The translations under genes were made by a program, and so were the position numbers. Of a stretch of 64,000 nt of DNA, positions 25,039 to 32,763 are shown piece by piece. Below the pieces are notes generated by a model that saw nothing but the letters and a program-made list of their open reading frames with translations, made no database searches and had not been told where the DNA came from. This DNA is from Prevotellaceae bacterium UBA3849 (GTDB lineage Bacteria; Bacteroidota; Bacteroidia; Bacteroidales; Bacteroidaceae): assembly GCA_002392645.1 (NCBI GenBank), contig DGHL01000040.1, positions 14,101-78,100 of the forward strand, in the 5' to 3' direction. How positions within the stretch are numbered: position 1 is the first letter of the stretch; every line of letters begins with the position of its first letter.

Positions 25039-25739
25039 ATCTTCTTGTTCTTGCGTCCCAGTTCAAACGTTATGTTGAAAGTGCCACCGAGTCTGTTGCC
25101 GTTTTTACCATAGCCAGGTATATACCATAGATCACCGATGCCATCGTCGCTGCTGCTCAGCTTTGCCTTGTACCTGAAGCTCCATCCCATTCTTACGGGT
25201 CCCCATATCTGTGCATCGACTGAGAATAGGAATTCAGCCCAGTGGTAAGTGCATTTCGATTCATAGGAATAAGGCACCCTGCCACCCCAGTAAGGGTCTG
25301 TTATGTCTCCGTGTGCCTTGGTCTTGAAAGATGTCAGTGCATAGCGTGCACCTAACATTATGCGGTATTTGTCGTGCTTGTCTTTTGCCATGTTGAGGTC
25401 GCAGCCTATCCTGCCGTATGGTGCACGCACGGTGCTCTCTATATGCGTTACTACATCCTCCGTATGCTTAGCATCACCCAGTCCTAACTCTATGATAGGG
25501 AAATAGCGGTCTTTAAGGTTCACTCGCAGCGCACCCTCAAATTGTCCGTAGTCGCTTACAAGGCGCATCACGGTGCCGGCGAGGTCGTATGACAATGATA
25601 TGCCACGGAAAAGTTCTGTGCTGTCAACCTCTGCCATGTCTTTCTTGTCCCTGCCTTGCGCATTGACATCCTGGCAGAAGGCAAACAGGCTAATTGCTGC
25701 CGTTAAGACGAATAAATATGTTCTTAGCTGATGCGTCAT
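25035..25739 (-). CDS. Exported beta-barrel-like protein (DUF6048-like)
   Basis: 234 residues. Signal peptide (TYLFVLTAAISLFAFCQDVNAQ). The mature part is rich in alternating strands with Tyr/Trp/Gly (GISLSYDLAGTVMRLVSDYGQFEGALRVNL, YGRIGCDLNMAK, MLGARYALTSFK, WSFRYKAKL, GGTFNITFELG), like a small outer-membrane barrel. I associate it with DUF6048, often found beside a DUF6452 lipoprotein, as here, but this is from memory. Function unknown. Its start lies 50 nt inside the upstream gene, and its stop overlaps apbE. Confidence 0.65.
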   Translation of the reverse strand: MTHQLRTYLFVLTAAISLFAFCQDVNAQGRDKKDMAEVDSTELFRGISLSYDLAGTVMRLVSDYGQFEGALRVNLKDRYFPIIELGLGDAKHTEDVVTHIESTVRAPYGRIGCDLNMAKDKHDKYRIMLGARYALTSFKTKAHGDITDPYWGGRVPYSYESKCTYHWAEFLFSVDAQIWGPVRMGWSFRYKAKLSSSDDGIGDLWYIPGYGKNGNRLGGTFNITFELGRKNKKI

Positions 25740-26196
25740 TACTTACCTTGGTGTCGTTTATTATGATGGTGTCAATGAAGTTTTTCGTGTATGTCACGTC
25801 CTGTAGCGTATGCCTGTAGCGTGCAGGGCATTCTACTGACTCAAAGCTTGCCTGGTTGGTCTTTGTTATAGTGACCTTGTCGCTTATTGTCGTTTCTTCG
25901 TTTATGTGCAGCGTAAGGGTGAAGGCATCGCTTTCGGCAATGTGGCTCATAGGTAGCTCAAACGAACTTACGTTCTCCTGTTGGTTGATATAAACCGTAT
26001 CTTCGTCTGCCAGTGGTCGGCTGAACGTCACGCTGAGAGGGTATTCCAGCACGCTGTCTTCTCCTTCAGAGGTCTGTATATAGTACTTACACAAAACCTT
26101 GCCTGTCAGACTGCAGTCTATGGATGAACATGCCGCCAAGCCTGCAATGACAACAAACATAGTGATGGCTCGTAATAACATTACGCTTTTATCCAT
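25690..26196 (-). CDS. Small lipoprotein (DUF6452-like)
   Basis: 168 residues. Lipoprotein signal MLLRAITMFVVIAGLAACSS with a lipobox Cys near residue 23. The mature part is a predicted beta-sandwich of about 145 residues with Cys residues SIDCSLTGKVLCKYYI and VECPARY. No catalytic motif. It overlaps the next gene by 50 nt in another frame, an unusually long overlap. The pair probably works at the outer membrane; function unknown. Confidence 0.65.
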   Translation of the reverse strand: MDKSVMLLRAITMFVVIAGLAACSSIDCSLTGKVLCKYYIQTSEGEDSVLEYPLSVTFSRPLADEDTVYINQQENVSSFELPMSHIAESDAFTLTLHINEETTISDKVTITKTNQASFESVECPARYRHTLQDVTYTKNFIDTIIINDTKVSNDASAKNIFIRLNGSN

Positions 26197-26250
26197 TATT
26201 CTTCCTTGATTTTTTCAGTTAATCTATCGTCCGTCACCCCTTAGGCATTA

Positions 26251-27210
26251 CTATACAAACTTCTCTATCTGATATTCATTCCTGCCTTGTGACGAGCGAC
26301 TTACGAGGTCTGCCACGAAACCGGCGAGGAATAACTGTGTGCCTATTATCATCATTGTCAGTGAGATGTAGAAGTATGGAGAGTCGGTGACAAGGCGCTG
26401 TGGTATGTTGTGTGCCAATGCCCACAACTTGCCGGCACCGATGATTCCTGCTGCTATGAAACCGATAAAGAACATCAGTGTGCCGAGGAAACCGAAGATG
26501 TGCATAGGTTTCTTGCCGAATGTAGAAAGGAACCACAGCGTGATGAGGTCGAGGTATCCGTTTACGAATCTGTTCCATCCCATGAACTTCGACTTGCCGA
26601 ACTTTCTTGCCTGATGATGTACGGGCTTCTCTGCAATCTTTGAGAAACCGGCGTTCTTTGCAAGGTAAGGCATGTAGCGGTGCATCTCGCCATACACCTC
26701 GATGTTCTTCACCACCTCCTTGCGATATGCTTTCAGACCGCAGTTGAAGTCGTGCAGGTTGTGTATGCCGCTGACCTTTCTTGCCGTAGCGTTAAAGAGC
26801 TTTGTCGGTATGGTCTTCGACAGAGGGTCGCCCTGCTTGCGGTTCTGCTTGTAACCGCTAACGAGGTCGTAGCCGTCTTCCTTTATCATGCGGTAAAGCT
26901 CCGGAATCTCGTCGGGTGAGTCCTGCAGGTCGGCGTCCATAGTAATCACCACGTCACCGTTGACCTTTTCGAAACCACAGTAAAGGGCAGGCGACTTGCC
27001 ATAGTTCCTGCGGAACTTTATTCCGTGCACGTGCTCGTCTTTCGCTGCGAGGCCTTCTATTATCTCCCACGAGTGGTCTGTAGAGCCATCGTTTACGAAT
27101 ATGACCTCATAGCTGAAGCCATGCTCTTTCATTACTCGCTCTATCCATGCGTAGAGTTCTGGTATAGACTCTTCCTCGTTGTAAAGTGGTACTACTACTG
27201 ATATATCCAT
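26251..27210 (-). CDS. GT2 glycosyltransferase (polyprenyl-phosphate sugar synthase type)
   Basis: 319 residues. GT-A domain: ISVVVPLYNEEESIPELYAWI at the start, IFVNDGSTDHSW, YGKSPALYCGF and DADLQDSPDEIPELY (metal-binding DAD). Two membrane segments near the C-terminus (about 233-258 and 270-300). This is the architecture of dolichol-phosphate-mannose synthase and GtrB-type enzymes, which load a sugar on a polyprenyl phosphate at the inner membrane. The donor is unknown. Confidence 0.9.
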   Translation of the reverse strand: MDISVVVPLYNEEESIPELYAWIERVMKEHGFSYEVIFVNDGSTDHSWEIIEGLAAKDEHVHGIKFRRNYGKSPALYCGFEKVNGDVVITMDADLQDSPDEIPELYRMIKEDGYDLVSGYKQNRKQGDPLSKTIPTKLFNATARKVSGIHNLHDFNCGLKAYRKEVVKNIEVYGEMHRYMPYLAKNAGFSKIAEKPVHHQARKFGKSKFMGWNRFVNGYLDLITLWFLSTFGKKPMHIFGFLGTLMFFIGFIAAGIIGAGKLWALAHNIPQRLVTDSPYFYISLTMMIIGTQLFLAGFVADLVSRSSQGRNEYQIEKFV

Positions 27211-27274
27211 TTCCTCTGTATGTTTTCGTTTGTCACTCTCTCTCCCACATCGTGTAGGGTGGGGTGGGGCGTTT

Positions 27275-27832
27275 TTATCTTAAGCCTTCTGATGTCTTCG
27301 GCTGAGTCTTCTTGCCAATGAGGGCAATGACGGCTGCAGCGATGAAACCTGTAAAGGTGCTGTTGCAGAAAAGGCTGAAAGCCATATCTACGGGGCGCGA
27401 CTGCGATAACAGCCCCAACTGCTCGTCAAGCATCTTGACGTCCATTCCGGCGTTAGTGAATGAATTCCTTATCTGGGGTATTGCCATCTGCTGCTGCATG
27501 TGCGACATGAAGGCGCCATCGTCGAAGAAGTAGAAGTATATGAAAGTGGCTGCCGCCAGTATTATGGCTGCATACACCACCATCAGTGCAACGAAGCAGA
27601 AGGCGCGCTTGAAACTTATGTTGCCGCCTATTATGCGGTCGCGATAGCGCTTCAGCAGTCGATACATCATTATAGGGGTCGTTATGACTCCTGCTATGAA
27701 TCCTATTTGCAGGGGTGAATCAGACATGCTGCCGATAAAACAGCCTAAGGTGAAAATCCACAGACAGCCCAGGAAGAATCCGTCCTGACGGGCGAATGCC
27801 TTTAATTGTATGTATTCAGAAGGGGAAATCAT
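27275..27832 (-). CDS. DUF4199 membrane protein
   Basis: 185 residues with four membrane segments (about 20-37, 40-57, 75-105, 150-172). The pattern of an N-terminal hairpin, a Phe/Tyr-rich third helix (YFYFFDDG) and a soluble loop before the last helix (QIRNSFTNAGMDVKMLDEQLGLL) fits DUF4199, usually encoded next to a GT2 gene as here (64-nt gap). Function unknown. The only -7 element upstream lies 5 nt before the ATG, which would make the mRNA almost leaderless. Confidence 0.8.
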   Translation of the reverse strand: MISPSEYIQLKAFARQDGFFLGCLWIFTLGCFIGSMSDSPLQIGFIAGVITTPIMMYRLLKRYRDRIIGGNISFKRAFCFVALMVVYAAIILAAATFIYFYFFDDGAFMSHMQQQMAIPQIRNSFTNAGMDVKMLDEQLGLLSQSRPVDMAFSLFCNSTFTGFIAAAVIALIGKKTQPKTSEGLR

Positions 27833-27836
27833 GCTA

Positions 27837-27844
27837 CAAAGTTA
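27837..27844 (-). promoter_or_regulatory. -7 element directly in front of the DUF4199 start codon
   Basis: TAACTTTG on the minus strand, with its last base at 27837 and the ATG beginning at 27832. Transcription would start at or within a few bases of the start codon. No TTTG is seen at -33. Confidence 0.55.
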
Positions 27845-27924
27845 CGCATTTTATTTCACTTTAAGGCACTTTGGATGTCCTTTTGTCTTAATAAACCTTA
27901 AATATCACCCCTTTTTAAAGTCTT

Positions 27925-27959
27925 TTTGCTAAATATATGCGGGAAAATGCGTACCTTTG
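27925..27959 (+). promoter_or_regulatory. Promoter of SRP RNA and tRNA-Thr
   Basis: TTTG (27925-27928), 23-nt spacer, TACCTTTG (27952-27959). The RNA would begin near 27966 and carry about 27 nt of 5' precursor before the SRP RNA. Confidence 0.7.
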
Positions 27960-27992
27960 CACCCGCTTACGAAAGAAAAGCGTAGAAATACA

Positions 27993-28090
27993 TGGGCAAG
28001 TCTTGCACGACCAGCTCCCTCGGAATCCTCCAGGACGGGAACGTAGCAAAGGTACTTGGTTGTAGCGGTGCGATGTAAGTAGCTTGCCCA
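27993..28090 (+). ncRNA. ffs: Signal recognition particle RNA (small bacterial type)
   Basis: The ends pair (TGGGCAAG with CTTGCCCA). The centre reads CCAGG-ACG-GGAA-CGT-AGCA-AAGG: a GGAA tetraloop closed by ACG/CGT and the asymmetric AGCA internal loop that binds Ffh, the defining helix 8 features. Length of about 98 nt fits the 4.5S class without an Alu domain. It guides ribosomes with signal peptides to the membrane with Ffh and FtsY. It lies only 3 nt from the tRNA-Thr that follows, so one precursor is likely. Confidence 0.92.
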
Positions 28091-28093
28091 CCC

Positions 28094-28167
28094 GCCTCTT
28101 TAGCTCAGTTGGCCAGAGCACGTGATTTGTAATCTCGGGGTCGTTGGTTCGAATCCGACAAGAGGCT
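28094..28167 (+). tRNA. tRNA-Thr (anticodon TGT)
   Basis: 74 nt fold into a cloverleaf: acceptor GCCTCTT/AAGAGGC, D arm GCTC-AGTTGGCCA-GAGC, anticodon loop TTTGTAA with TGT at positions 34-36, variable GGGTC, T arm GTTGG-TTCGAAT-CCGAC, discriminator T. The anticodon stem CGTGA/TCTCG has one central T-T mismatch. CCA is not encoded. Reads ACA codons. Confidence 0.95.
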
Positions 28168-28181
28168 CAAGAAAAACGAAT

Positions 28182-28221
28182 AATGCCGGAAAATTCCATT
28201 AAGGATTTTCCGGCATTTTGT
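28182..28221. terminator. Terminator between tRNA-Thr and the DUF805 gene
   Basis: AATGCCGGAAAAT (28182-28194) pairs with ATTTTCCGGCATT (28205-28217), then TTGTTTT. Probably bidirectional, as the DUF805 gene converges on it. Confidence 0.9.
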
Positions 28222-28238
28222 TTTGTGATTATATTTTC

Positions 28239-28754
28239 TTAAATCTGAGATGCAGCGTTTTCTTCCTGTGTGATGTATTTTGGAGACTCGCCATATTTGT
28301 TAGCCTGTGGCTCGCTGTCTTTGAGAGTCCAGAATATCAGGATGAGGTTCACGATAGGAATGATACCTATGAGCATAGCCCATCCGCTCTTGCCGATATC
28401 GTGCAGACGACGTGCGCACACTGCAAGTGCAGGGATAAGCAATGCGAGCATGATTATACACAAAATCACTGCGCATGGGAAGAAGGTATCGTCACATGCC
28501 TGTGCTTTGTCAAGGAGTGCCTGCTGCTTCTCTGCATCAAATAAAGTCTCGCCTATTTGTGACTCTAACTCAGCCTTTACAGCTAACTTCCAGCTGAATA
28601 ATTGCTGCATCAGTATTCCAGGGATGCTGTTGAGCAGACAGAACCACCAATACTCAGAACGACGTGCGCGTCCACTAAATGTAGCATACTTCTTAAAACA
28701 TGTCTTTATGGCCTCGCCGAAAGACAATTTAGGGAGAGCAATTGTATTTGCCAT
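28239..28754 (-). CDS. DUF805 inner-membrane protein
   Basis: 171 residues. Signature features of DUF805: KKYATFSGRARRSEYWWFCLLNSIPG at about 21-46, a membrane hairpin, then VCARRLHDIGKSGWAMLIGIIPIVNLILIFWTLKDSEPQANKYG near the C-terminus. Four membrane segments. A longer than usual soluble loop (about 62-95, LAVKAELESQIGETLFDAEKQQALLDKAQ) separates the first and second halves. Function unknown. The leader contains a perfect 22-nt tandem duplication. Confidence 0.88.
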   Translation of the reverse strand: MANTIALPKLSFGEAIKTCFKKYATFSGRARRSEYWWFCLLNSIPGILMQQLFSWKLAVKAELESQIGETLFDAEKQQALLDKAQACDDTFFPCAVILCIIMLALLIPALAVCARRLHDIGKSGWAMLIGIIPIVNLILIFWTLKDSEPQANKYGESPKYITQEENAASQI

Positions 28755-28806
28755 GTTAGTAAAATGTTTGGTTAATTATTTAGTTAAAAATGTTTGGTTT
28801 GCTTTT

Positions 28807-28850
28807 GTTTGGTTGGTTTCGATAAATTGTTTGGTTGGTTTCGATAAATT
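28807..28850. repeat. Perfect 22-nt tandem duplication in the DUF805 gene leader
   Basis: Two identical adjacent copies (28807-28828 and 28829-28850) beginning GTTTGGTTGGTTTCGATAAA. More TTTGGTT units precede them. They lie between the -7 element at 28878-28885 and the start codon at 28754. Confidence 0.85.
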
Positions 28851-28877
28851 GTTAGTTTCTTTTATCAATACTTGTTG

Positions 28878-28885
28878 CAAAGGTA
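28878..28885 (-). promoter_or_regulatory. -7 element of the DUF805 gene
   Basis: TACCTTTG on the minus strand; no clear TTTG at -33. It gives a leader of about 115 nt containing the tandem duplication. Confidence 0.55.
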
Positions 28886-29020
28886 AGCAAATTAATCTTA
28901 TTTTGCCTAATTATAAAAACAGATTAAGTGTTTTTTAAAATACTTTAACAAACATTTTGTTTTCGGACTCATGTATGGCAATAATGCGAAAACTGTAATA
29001 TGTATCGTAAGACAATAAAA

Positions 29021-29067
29021 AACTCCATTCGTAACCAATTCTTTCTTAGTGTGTTACGAAGGGAGTT
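29021..29067. other. Long hairpin adjoining dyad array B
   Basis: AACTCCATTCGTAAC (29021-29035) pairs with GTTACGAAGGGAGTT (29053-29067), 14 of 15 positions, loop 17 nt. It ends at the base before array B begins, and A-rich sequence precedes it. It may act as a terminator in the leftward direction. Confidence 0.65.
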
Positions 29068-29152
29068 GTAAAAGCTATGCTTTTACGTTGTAATATGATA
29101 GCTTTTACCGTGTAATTTGATACCTTTTACAAGGTAATATGATAGCTTTTAC
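29068..29152. repeat. 22-nt-period dyad array, locus B (4 units plus decayed fifth)
   Basis: GTAAAAGCTATGCTTTTAC (29068-29086, cap), GTAATATGATAGCTTTTAC (29090-29108), GTAATTTGATACCTTTTAC (29112-29130), GTAATATGATAGCTTTTAC (29134-29152), each separated by 3 nt. A decayed unit may follow at 29156-29174. It has the same order as locus A read on the other strand: cap first, then the GTAATATGATAG... units. Confidence 0.88.
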
Positions 29153-29181
29153 AGCGCAATGTTATGCAACTGTAAAAAAGG

Positions 29182-29215
29182 AGCGGTGGCTTCCAATCGG
29201 AAACCACCGCTTTTT
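29182..29215. terminator. Bidirectional terminator near glmM 3' end
   Basis: AGCGGTGG-C-TTCC (29182 on) pairs with GGAA-A-CCACCGCT (ending 29211), loop AATC; T run on the right and A run on the left, so glmM transcription from the right can also end here. Confidence 0.85.
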
Positions 29216-29241
29216 AGTTCTGAGTTACAGACCCACCACAA

Positions 29242-29322
29242 CCCTCCCTGTAAGGGAGGGGAAGTTAAGTGAGTTAAGAATTATGCATTATGAATTATGA
29301 ATTATGCATTATGAATTCTGCA
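29242..29322. repeat. CCCTCCCT hairpin and ATTATGAATT simple repeats after glmM
   Basis: CCCTCCCT-GTA-AGGGAGGG (29242-29260) is the same hairpin phrase as at 17833-17851, including the upstream ACCCACC. It is followed by GAATTATGCATTATGAATTATG-type repeats up to the glmM stop region. No gene. Confidence 0.6.
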
Positions 29323-29325
29323 TTA

Positions 29326-30714
29326 TTACTGCATGTCGTAAACCACCTGCATGATTTTCTTTCCGAGTTCGTCGGCTTCGTCCATGCTGTGTGCCTCGCT
29401 ATATACGCGGATGATAGGCTCGGTGTTTGACTTGCGGAGGTGTACCCACTTGTCAGGGAAGTCTATCTTTACACCGTCAATGTCGTTTACCTGTGCGTCA
29501 GGCTGTGCGCTGTACATCTCCTTTACCTTTGCAAGGATTGCATCAACGTCAGTGTCGGCTGTCAGGTCAATGCGGTTCTTGGCAATGAAATACTCAGGGA
29601 AGGTCTTGCGCAGTTCGCTGACCTTACATCCCTTCTGTGCCAATGAGCTGAGGAACAATGCTATACCTACGAGCGCGTCACGACCGTAGTGGCTCTCTGG
29701 GTATATCACACCGCCGTTGCCCTCACCGCCTATCACGGCGCCAACCTCGCGCATCTTGGTGGTTACGTTCACCTCGCCAACGGCTGCGGCACTGTATTTT
29801 CCACCATGCTTCTCAGTTACGTCGCGCAGTGCACGGGTGCTTGACAGGTTGCTGACGGTAGCTCCGGGTGTATGGCTGAGTACGTAGTCGGCTACGCTTA
29901 CCAGTGTATATTCCTCACCGAACATCTTGCCGTCCTCGCAGATGAAGGCAAGGCGGTCAACGTCAGGGTCAACCACGATACCGAGATCGTAGCCGCCACC
30001 TTTCAGTGCGTCCATGATGCCGCCGAGGTTCTTCTCAAGTGGTTCAGGGTTGTGTGCGAAGTCGCCATTGGCTTCGCCGTTAAGGAATGTATATCTTACG
30101 CCGAGCTCGTCAAGCAATGATGGGAGTATGATGCCTCCCACGCTGTTGATAGAGTCAACCACTACGTTGAAGTTTGCTTTCTTGATGGCATCCTTGTCCA
30201 CCAGCTTCAGGTTCATTACGGCGTCGATATGTTTCTTGTCGAAATTCTCCTCTGTATATTTACCGATATTGTCAACGTCGGCATATTCGAAAGCCTCAGA
30301 CTCTGCGATAGCAAGTACCTCGGCACCGTCCTGTGCGGTAAGGAACTCACCACGGTTGTTAAGGAGCTTCAGCGCGTTCCAGTGGCGTGGGTTGTGTGAT
30401 GCGGTGATGATGATGCCGCCGTCAGCGCCAGCCATTGTCACTGCGAGTTCTGTGGTAGGTGTTGATGCCAAGCCGATGTTTACTACATCGTAGCCCATAC
30501 CGAGCAGAGTGCCGCAAACTACGTTCTTTACCATCTCGCCGGATATGCGTGCATCGCGTCCTACAACGATTTTGCCGCTACCGTTAGGCATTGACTTGCG
30601 TATAAAGGTAGCGTATGCAGATGTGAACTTTACTATATCTAAAGGATTCAGAGTGTCACCCGTTTTACCTCCGATGGTGCCGCGGATGCCCGATATTGAT
30701 TTGATTAATGACAT
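29326..30714 (-). CDS. glmM: Phosphoglucosamine mutase
   Basis: 462 residues. Starts LIKSISGIRGTIGG; GGIIITASHNPRHWNALKLL carries the phosphoserine loop TASHNP (about 103-108); DPDVDRLAFICEDG (about 245-258) is the magnesium-binding loop; GGEGNGGVIYPESHYGRDALVG is the sugar-binding GEGNGG loop; RKSNTEPIIRVYSEA (about 430-444) is the phosphate-binding loop. It isomerises glucosamine 6-phosphate to glucosamine 1-phosphate on the way to UDP-GlcNAc for peptidoglycan and LPS. It is preceded by the DUF4827 gene in the same direction. Confidence 0.93.
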   Translation of the reverse strand: MSLIKSISGIRGTIGGKTGDTLNPLDIVKFTSAYATFIRKSMPNGSGKIVVGRDARISGEMVKNVVCGTLLGMGYDVVNIGLASTPTTELAVTMAGADGGIIITASHNPRHWNALKLLNNRGEFLTAQDGAEVLAIAESEAFEYADVDNIGKYTEENFDKKHIDAVMNLKLVDKDAIKKANFNVVVDSINSVGGIILPSLLDELGVRYTFLNGEANGDFAHNPEPLEKNLGGIMDALKGGGYDLGIVVDPDVDRLAFICEDGKMFGEEYTLVSVADYVLSHTPGATVSNLSSTRALRDVTEKHGGKYSAAAVGEVNVTTKMREVGAVIGGEGNGGVIYPESHYGRDALVGIALFLSSLAQKGCKVSELRKTFPEYFIAKNRIDLTADTDVDAILAKVKEMYSAQPDAQVNDIDGVKIDFPDKWVHLRKSNTEPIIRVYSEAHSMDEADELGKKIMQVVYDMQ

Positions 30715-30722
30715 GGGGGAAT

Positions 30723-30839
30723 AGTTATGAGTTATGAGTTATGAGTTATGAGTTCTTTTAGTCGGCTTGCAGCCTTTGTAAAAGCGTCGCAAAGCGCCGA
30801 GCGATGAATTATGAATTCTGCATTATGAATTATGAATTA
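30723..30839. repeat. ATGAGTTATGAGTT / ATTATGAATT simple repeats
   Basis: The glmM-DUF4827 gap is mostly TATGAGTTATGAGTTATGAG (about 30727-30755) and GAATTATGAATTCTGCATTATGAATTATG (about 30805-30839), with CGCAAAGCGCCGAGCGATGAA between; the last phrase GCCGAGCGA recurs at about 33786. Confidence 0.65.
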
Positions 30840-31499
30840 TTACAGTCCTTTCTGGAATGTTATGTCGTAGAAACAAGCGTACACCTTACTTGTAGCGTAT
30901 GCGTGTCCCTTATCGTGTGGCACCACAATCTTCACGTGTGCAACGCTCTCGTCTGCGTTGGATGGGCGTCCCAGTTTTACGTAGCTGAGAGGTGTAAGCC
31001 AACCTGTTGGCACAGCTGTGCTGCCAGTGGCTTGCGCAAGCAGTCCGCTGGTGTCGAATGAAGCGCTTATGGTACCGCTGGTGCGTCGCACCATCATCTT
31101 GTCGTATGTAGCGGCATATACGAAGCGTCCCTCGTTAGAAAGAGTTAGCGAGTCACCATTGATGTTGTATTCCGTGAAACGGCATAGCACGTCGCAGCTT
31201 TCGCCATTCTTAAGAATCTCGCCGCATCCCTTGTTGACGATCTGCATATAGATTCCGGTAGAGGCAAACAGCACGTACTCGTTGGTGGATGTGTCTGTTA
31301 CCTCGCCCTTGGCCTTGAACTCTGCCTCGCTGATAACCTTTACAGGTCGTTTGTTTATTTTGCAGTTTCCGTTAATGAAATTGTTTATGCAACCTCTTTC
31401 ATATTCCTTTTGCTCAGCGTATGTCTGTGTGTCATTGCACGAAGTCGTTGCTGAAATGGCAACGACGGCAAAAAGGATGGCGTATATTACTTTCTTCAT
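30840..31499 (-). CDS. DUF4827 lipoprotein
   Basis: 219 residues. Lipoprotein signal VIYAILFAVVAISATTSCND with a lipobox Cys at about residue 21. The region about 55-215 resembles a peptidyl-prolyl isomerase (FKBP) fold in length and strand pattern: YVLFASTGIYMQIVNKGCGEILKNGESCDVLCRFTEYNING and GWLTPLSYVKLG...VKIVVPHDKGHAYATSKVYACFYDITFQ. This fits DUF4827, usually found beside glmM and a DHH phosphoesterase in Bacteroidetes, as here. The active-site aromatic set of true FKBPs is not clearly kept. Function unknown. Confidence 0.82.
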   Translation of the reverse strand: MKKVIYAILFAVVAISATTSCNDTQTYAEQKEYERGCINNFINGNCKINKRPVKVISEAEFKAKGEVTDTSTNEYVLFASTGIYMQIVNKGCGEILKNGESCDVLCRFTEYNINGDSLTLSNEGRFVYAATYDKMMVRRTSGTISASFDTSGLLAQATGSTAVPTGWLTPLSYVKLGRPSNADESVAHVKIVVPHDKGHAYATSKVYACFYDITFQKGL

Positions 31500-31549
31500 T
31501 TTTTTTGTTTGTTGCGTAGTTTTACGTAGTTGTTTAGCGTAATTCCGTG

Positions 31550-31557
31550 CAAAGTTA
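31550..31557 (-). promoter_or_regulatory. -7 element of the DUF4827-glmM unit
   Basis: TAACTTTG on the minus strand; TTTG at the proper -33 distance is absent (one occurs 12 nt upstream, too close). Predicted leader of about 45 nt. Confidence 0.6.
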
Positions 31558-31648
31558 CAAATAATTTCGCAAATATATGTGGGTTGTTAGCCTAAATAAA
31601 CTTAAAACCAGTGTTATTAACTTTTCTAAACATCATGAGGGTATGGTA

Positions 31649-32683
31649 CTACAGTCTGTCGCTGAATGCCTTTATGGCGTTCCTGACTATCTTCTCTGCC
31701 TCGCTAAGTGAGCAGTATAGCCTGCCTCCGGATGCATTCTTGTGTCCTCCGCCGTTAAAGAATTGCTCTGCCATCTCGTTGCACGGGAAATCATCAACGG
31801 ATCTCAGGCTTACCCATACGACGTTAGGTTTCTCGCTGTCCTCACGTAGAGATATAGACAGTCTGTGTCCCTTGATCTGCAGTGGCATGTTCACCAGTCC
31901 TTCAGCGTCTCCCTTTATAAAATGGAAACGGCGCAGTTCTTCCTTTGAAAGCGTATAGTATGATGCTTTCAGCGGGGTCAGTACCTTCAGCTTCTGGTAC
32001 ATTACGTACCCGGTGAGCCTCAGTCTGTCGACGCTGAACACGTGGTATATGTTTCTGTATATCTTGTCCTTGTCAATGTCTTTCGCCAACAACTGTGAAA
32101 TGATGAAGTATATTTCGGGTGCATTGCTGTTATAGGTAAAGCCACCGGTGTCCGTCATCATGCCGCAGTATATGTTCGTAGCCATGTTCTTTGTCATGCT
32201 TTCATATCCGCCGAGCTGCCATATCAGTCTGAATACTATCTCTGACGTGCTCGACATTGTAGGGAATGATATTTGTGGCTGGCTCTCTATCACGGGGTCG
32301 AGGTGGTGGTCTATGAGCAGGAACTTGGCGGTTGACTGCTCTGTCACCTGTTGCAGTTCTGCACCGGTACGCGACAGGTTGTTGAGGTCCATGCAGCATA
32401 TTAGGTCGGCTTCGCTGATTACCTTCTTTGCCTCATCCTTCTTCTTGTCGAAACGTATGGACTGCTGTGCGCCAGGGAGCCATTGTAGGTAGTCAGGGTA
32501 CATGTCAGGTACGATCACGGTGGCGTTCTTTCCTGACATGTTGAGGTATTCTGCCCATGCAAGGGTAGAGCCGAGTGCATCGCCGTCTGCGTTCATGTGG
32601 CAGACTATTGCAATGTTTTTTGAAAGTGAAATGAGGTCGCGCAGTTGTGCGACCTCATTATCTGTAAGTAATTCTATGTTCAT
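31649..32683 (-). CDS. DHH-family phosphoesterase (NrnA-like oligoribonuclease/pAp phosphatase)
   Basis: 344 residues. N-terminal DHH domain: IVCHMNADGDALGSTLAW (about 26-43), DLICCMDLNN and KFLLIDHHLDP (about 121-131), the metal-binding motifs. C-terminal DHHA1 domain: FFNGGGHKNASGGR (about 309-322), the GGGH substrate loop. NrnA-like enzymes degrade 2-5-nt RNA fragments and dephosphorylate 3'-phosphoadenosine 5'-phosphate. Cytosolic, full length. Confidence 0.9.
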   Translation of the reverse strand: MNIELLTDNEVAQLRDLISLSKNIAIVCHMNADGDALGSTLAWAEYLNMSGKNATVIVPDMYPDYLQWLPGAQQSIRFDKKKDEAKKVISEADLICCMDLNNLSRTGAELQQVTEQSTAKFLLIDHHLDPVIESQPQISFPTMSSTSEIVFRLIWQLGGYESMTKNMATNIYCGMMTDTGGFTYNSNAPEIYFIISQLLAKDIDKDKIYRNIYHVFSVDRLRLTGYVMYQKLKVLTPLKASYYTLSKEELRRFHFIKGDAEGLVNMPLQIKGHRLSISLREDSEKPNVVWVSLRSVDDFPCNEMAEQFFNGGGHKNASGGRLYCSLSEAEKIVRNAIKAFSDRL

Positions 32684-32763
32684 TGGAACGTAGTGTTTCT
32701 GTGTATTATCATTATGGTTAGGATTAATATAACCCCATCTGCAGTTTCTGTGGTTGCCGTCTG

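Noticed and set aside
28094..28167. tRNA pseudogene because of the T-T mismatch in the anticodon stem
   Set aside because: All other arms pair fully, the length is exact and invariant bases are present; one stem mismatch is tolerated in functional tRNAs.
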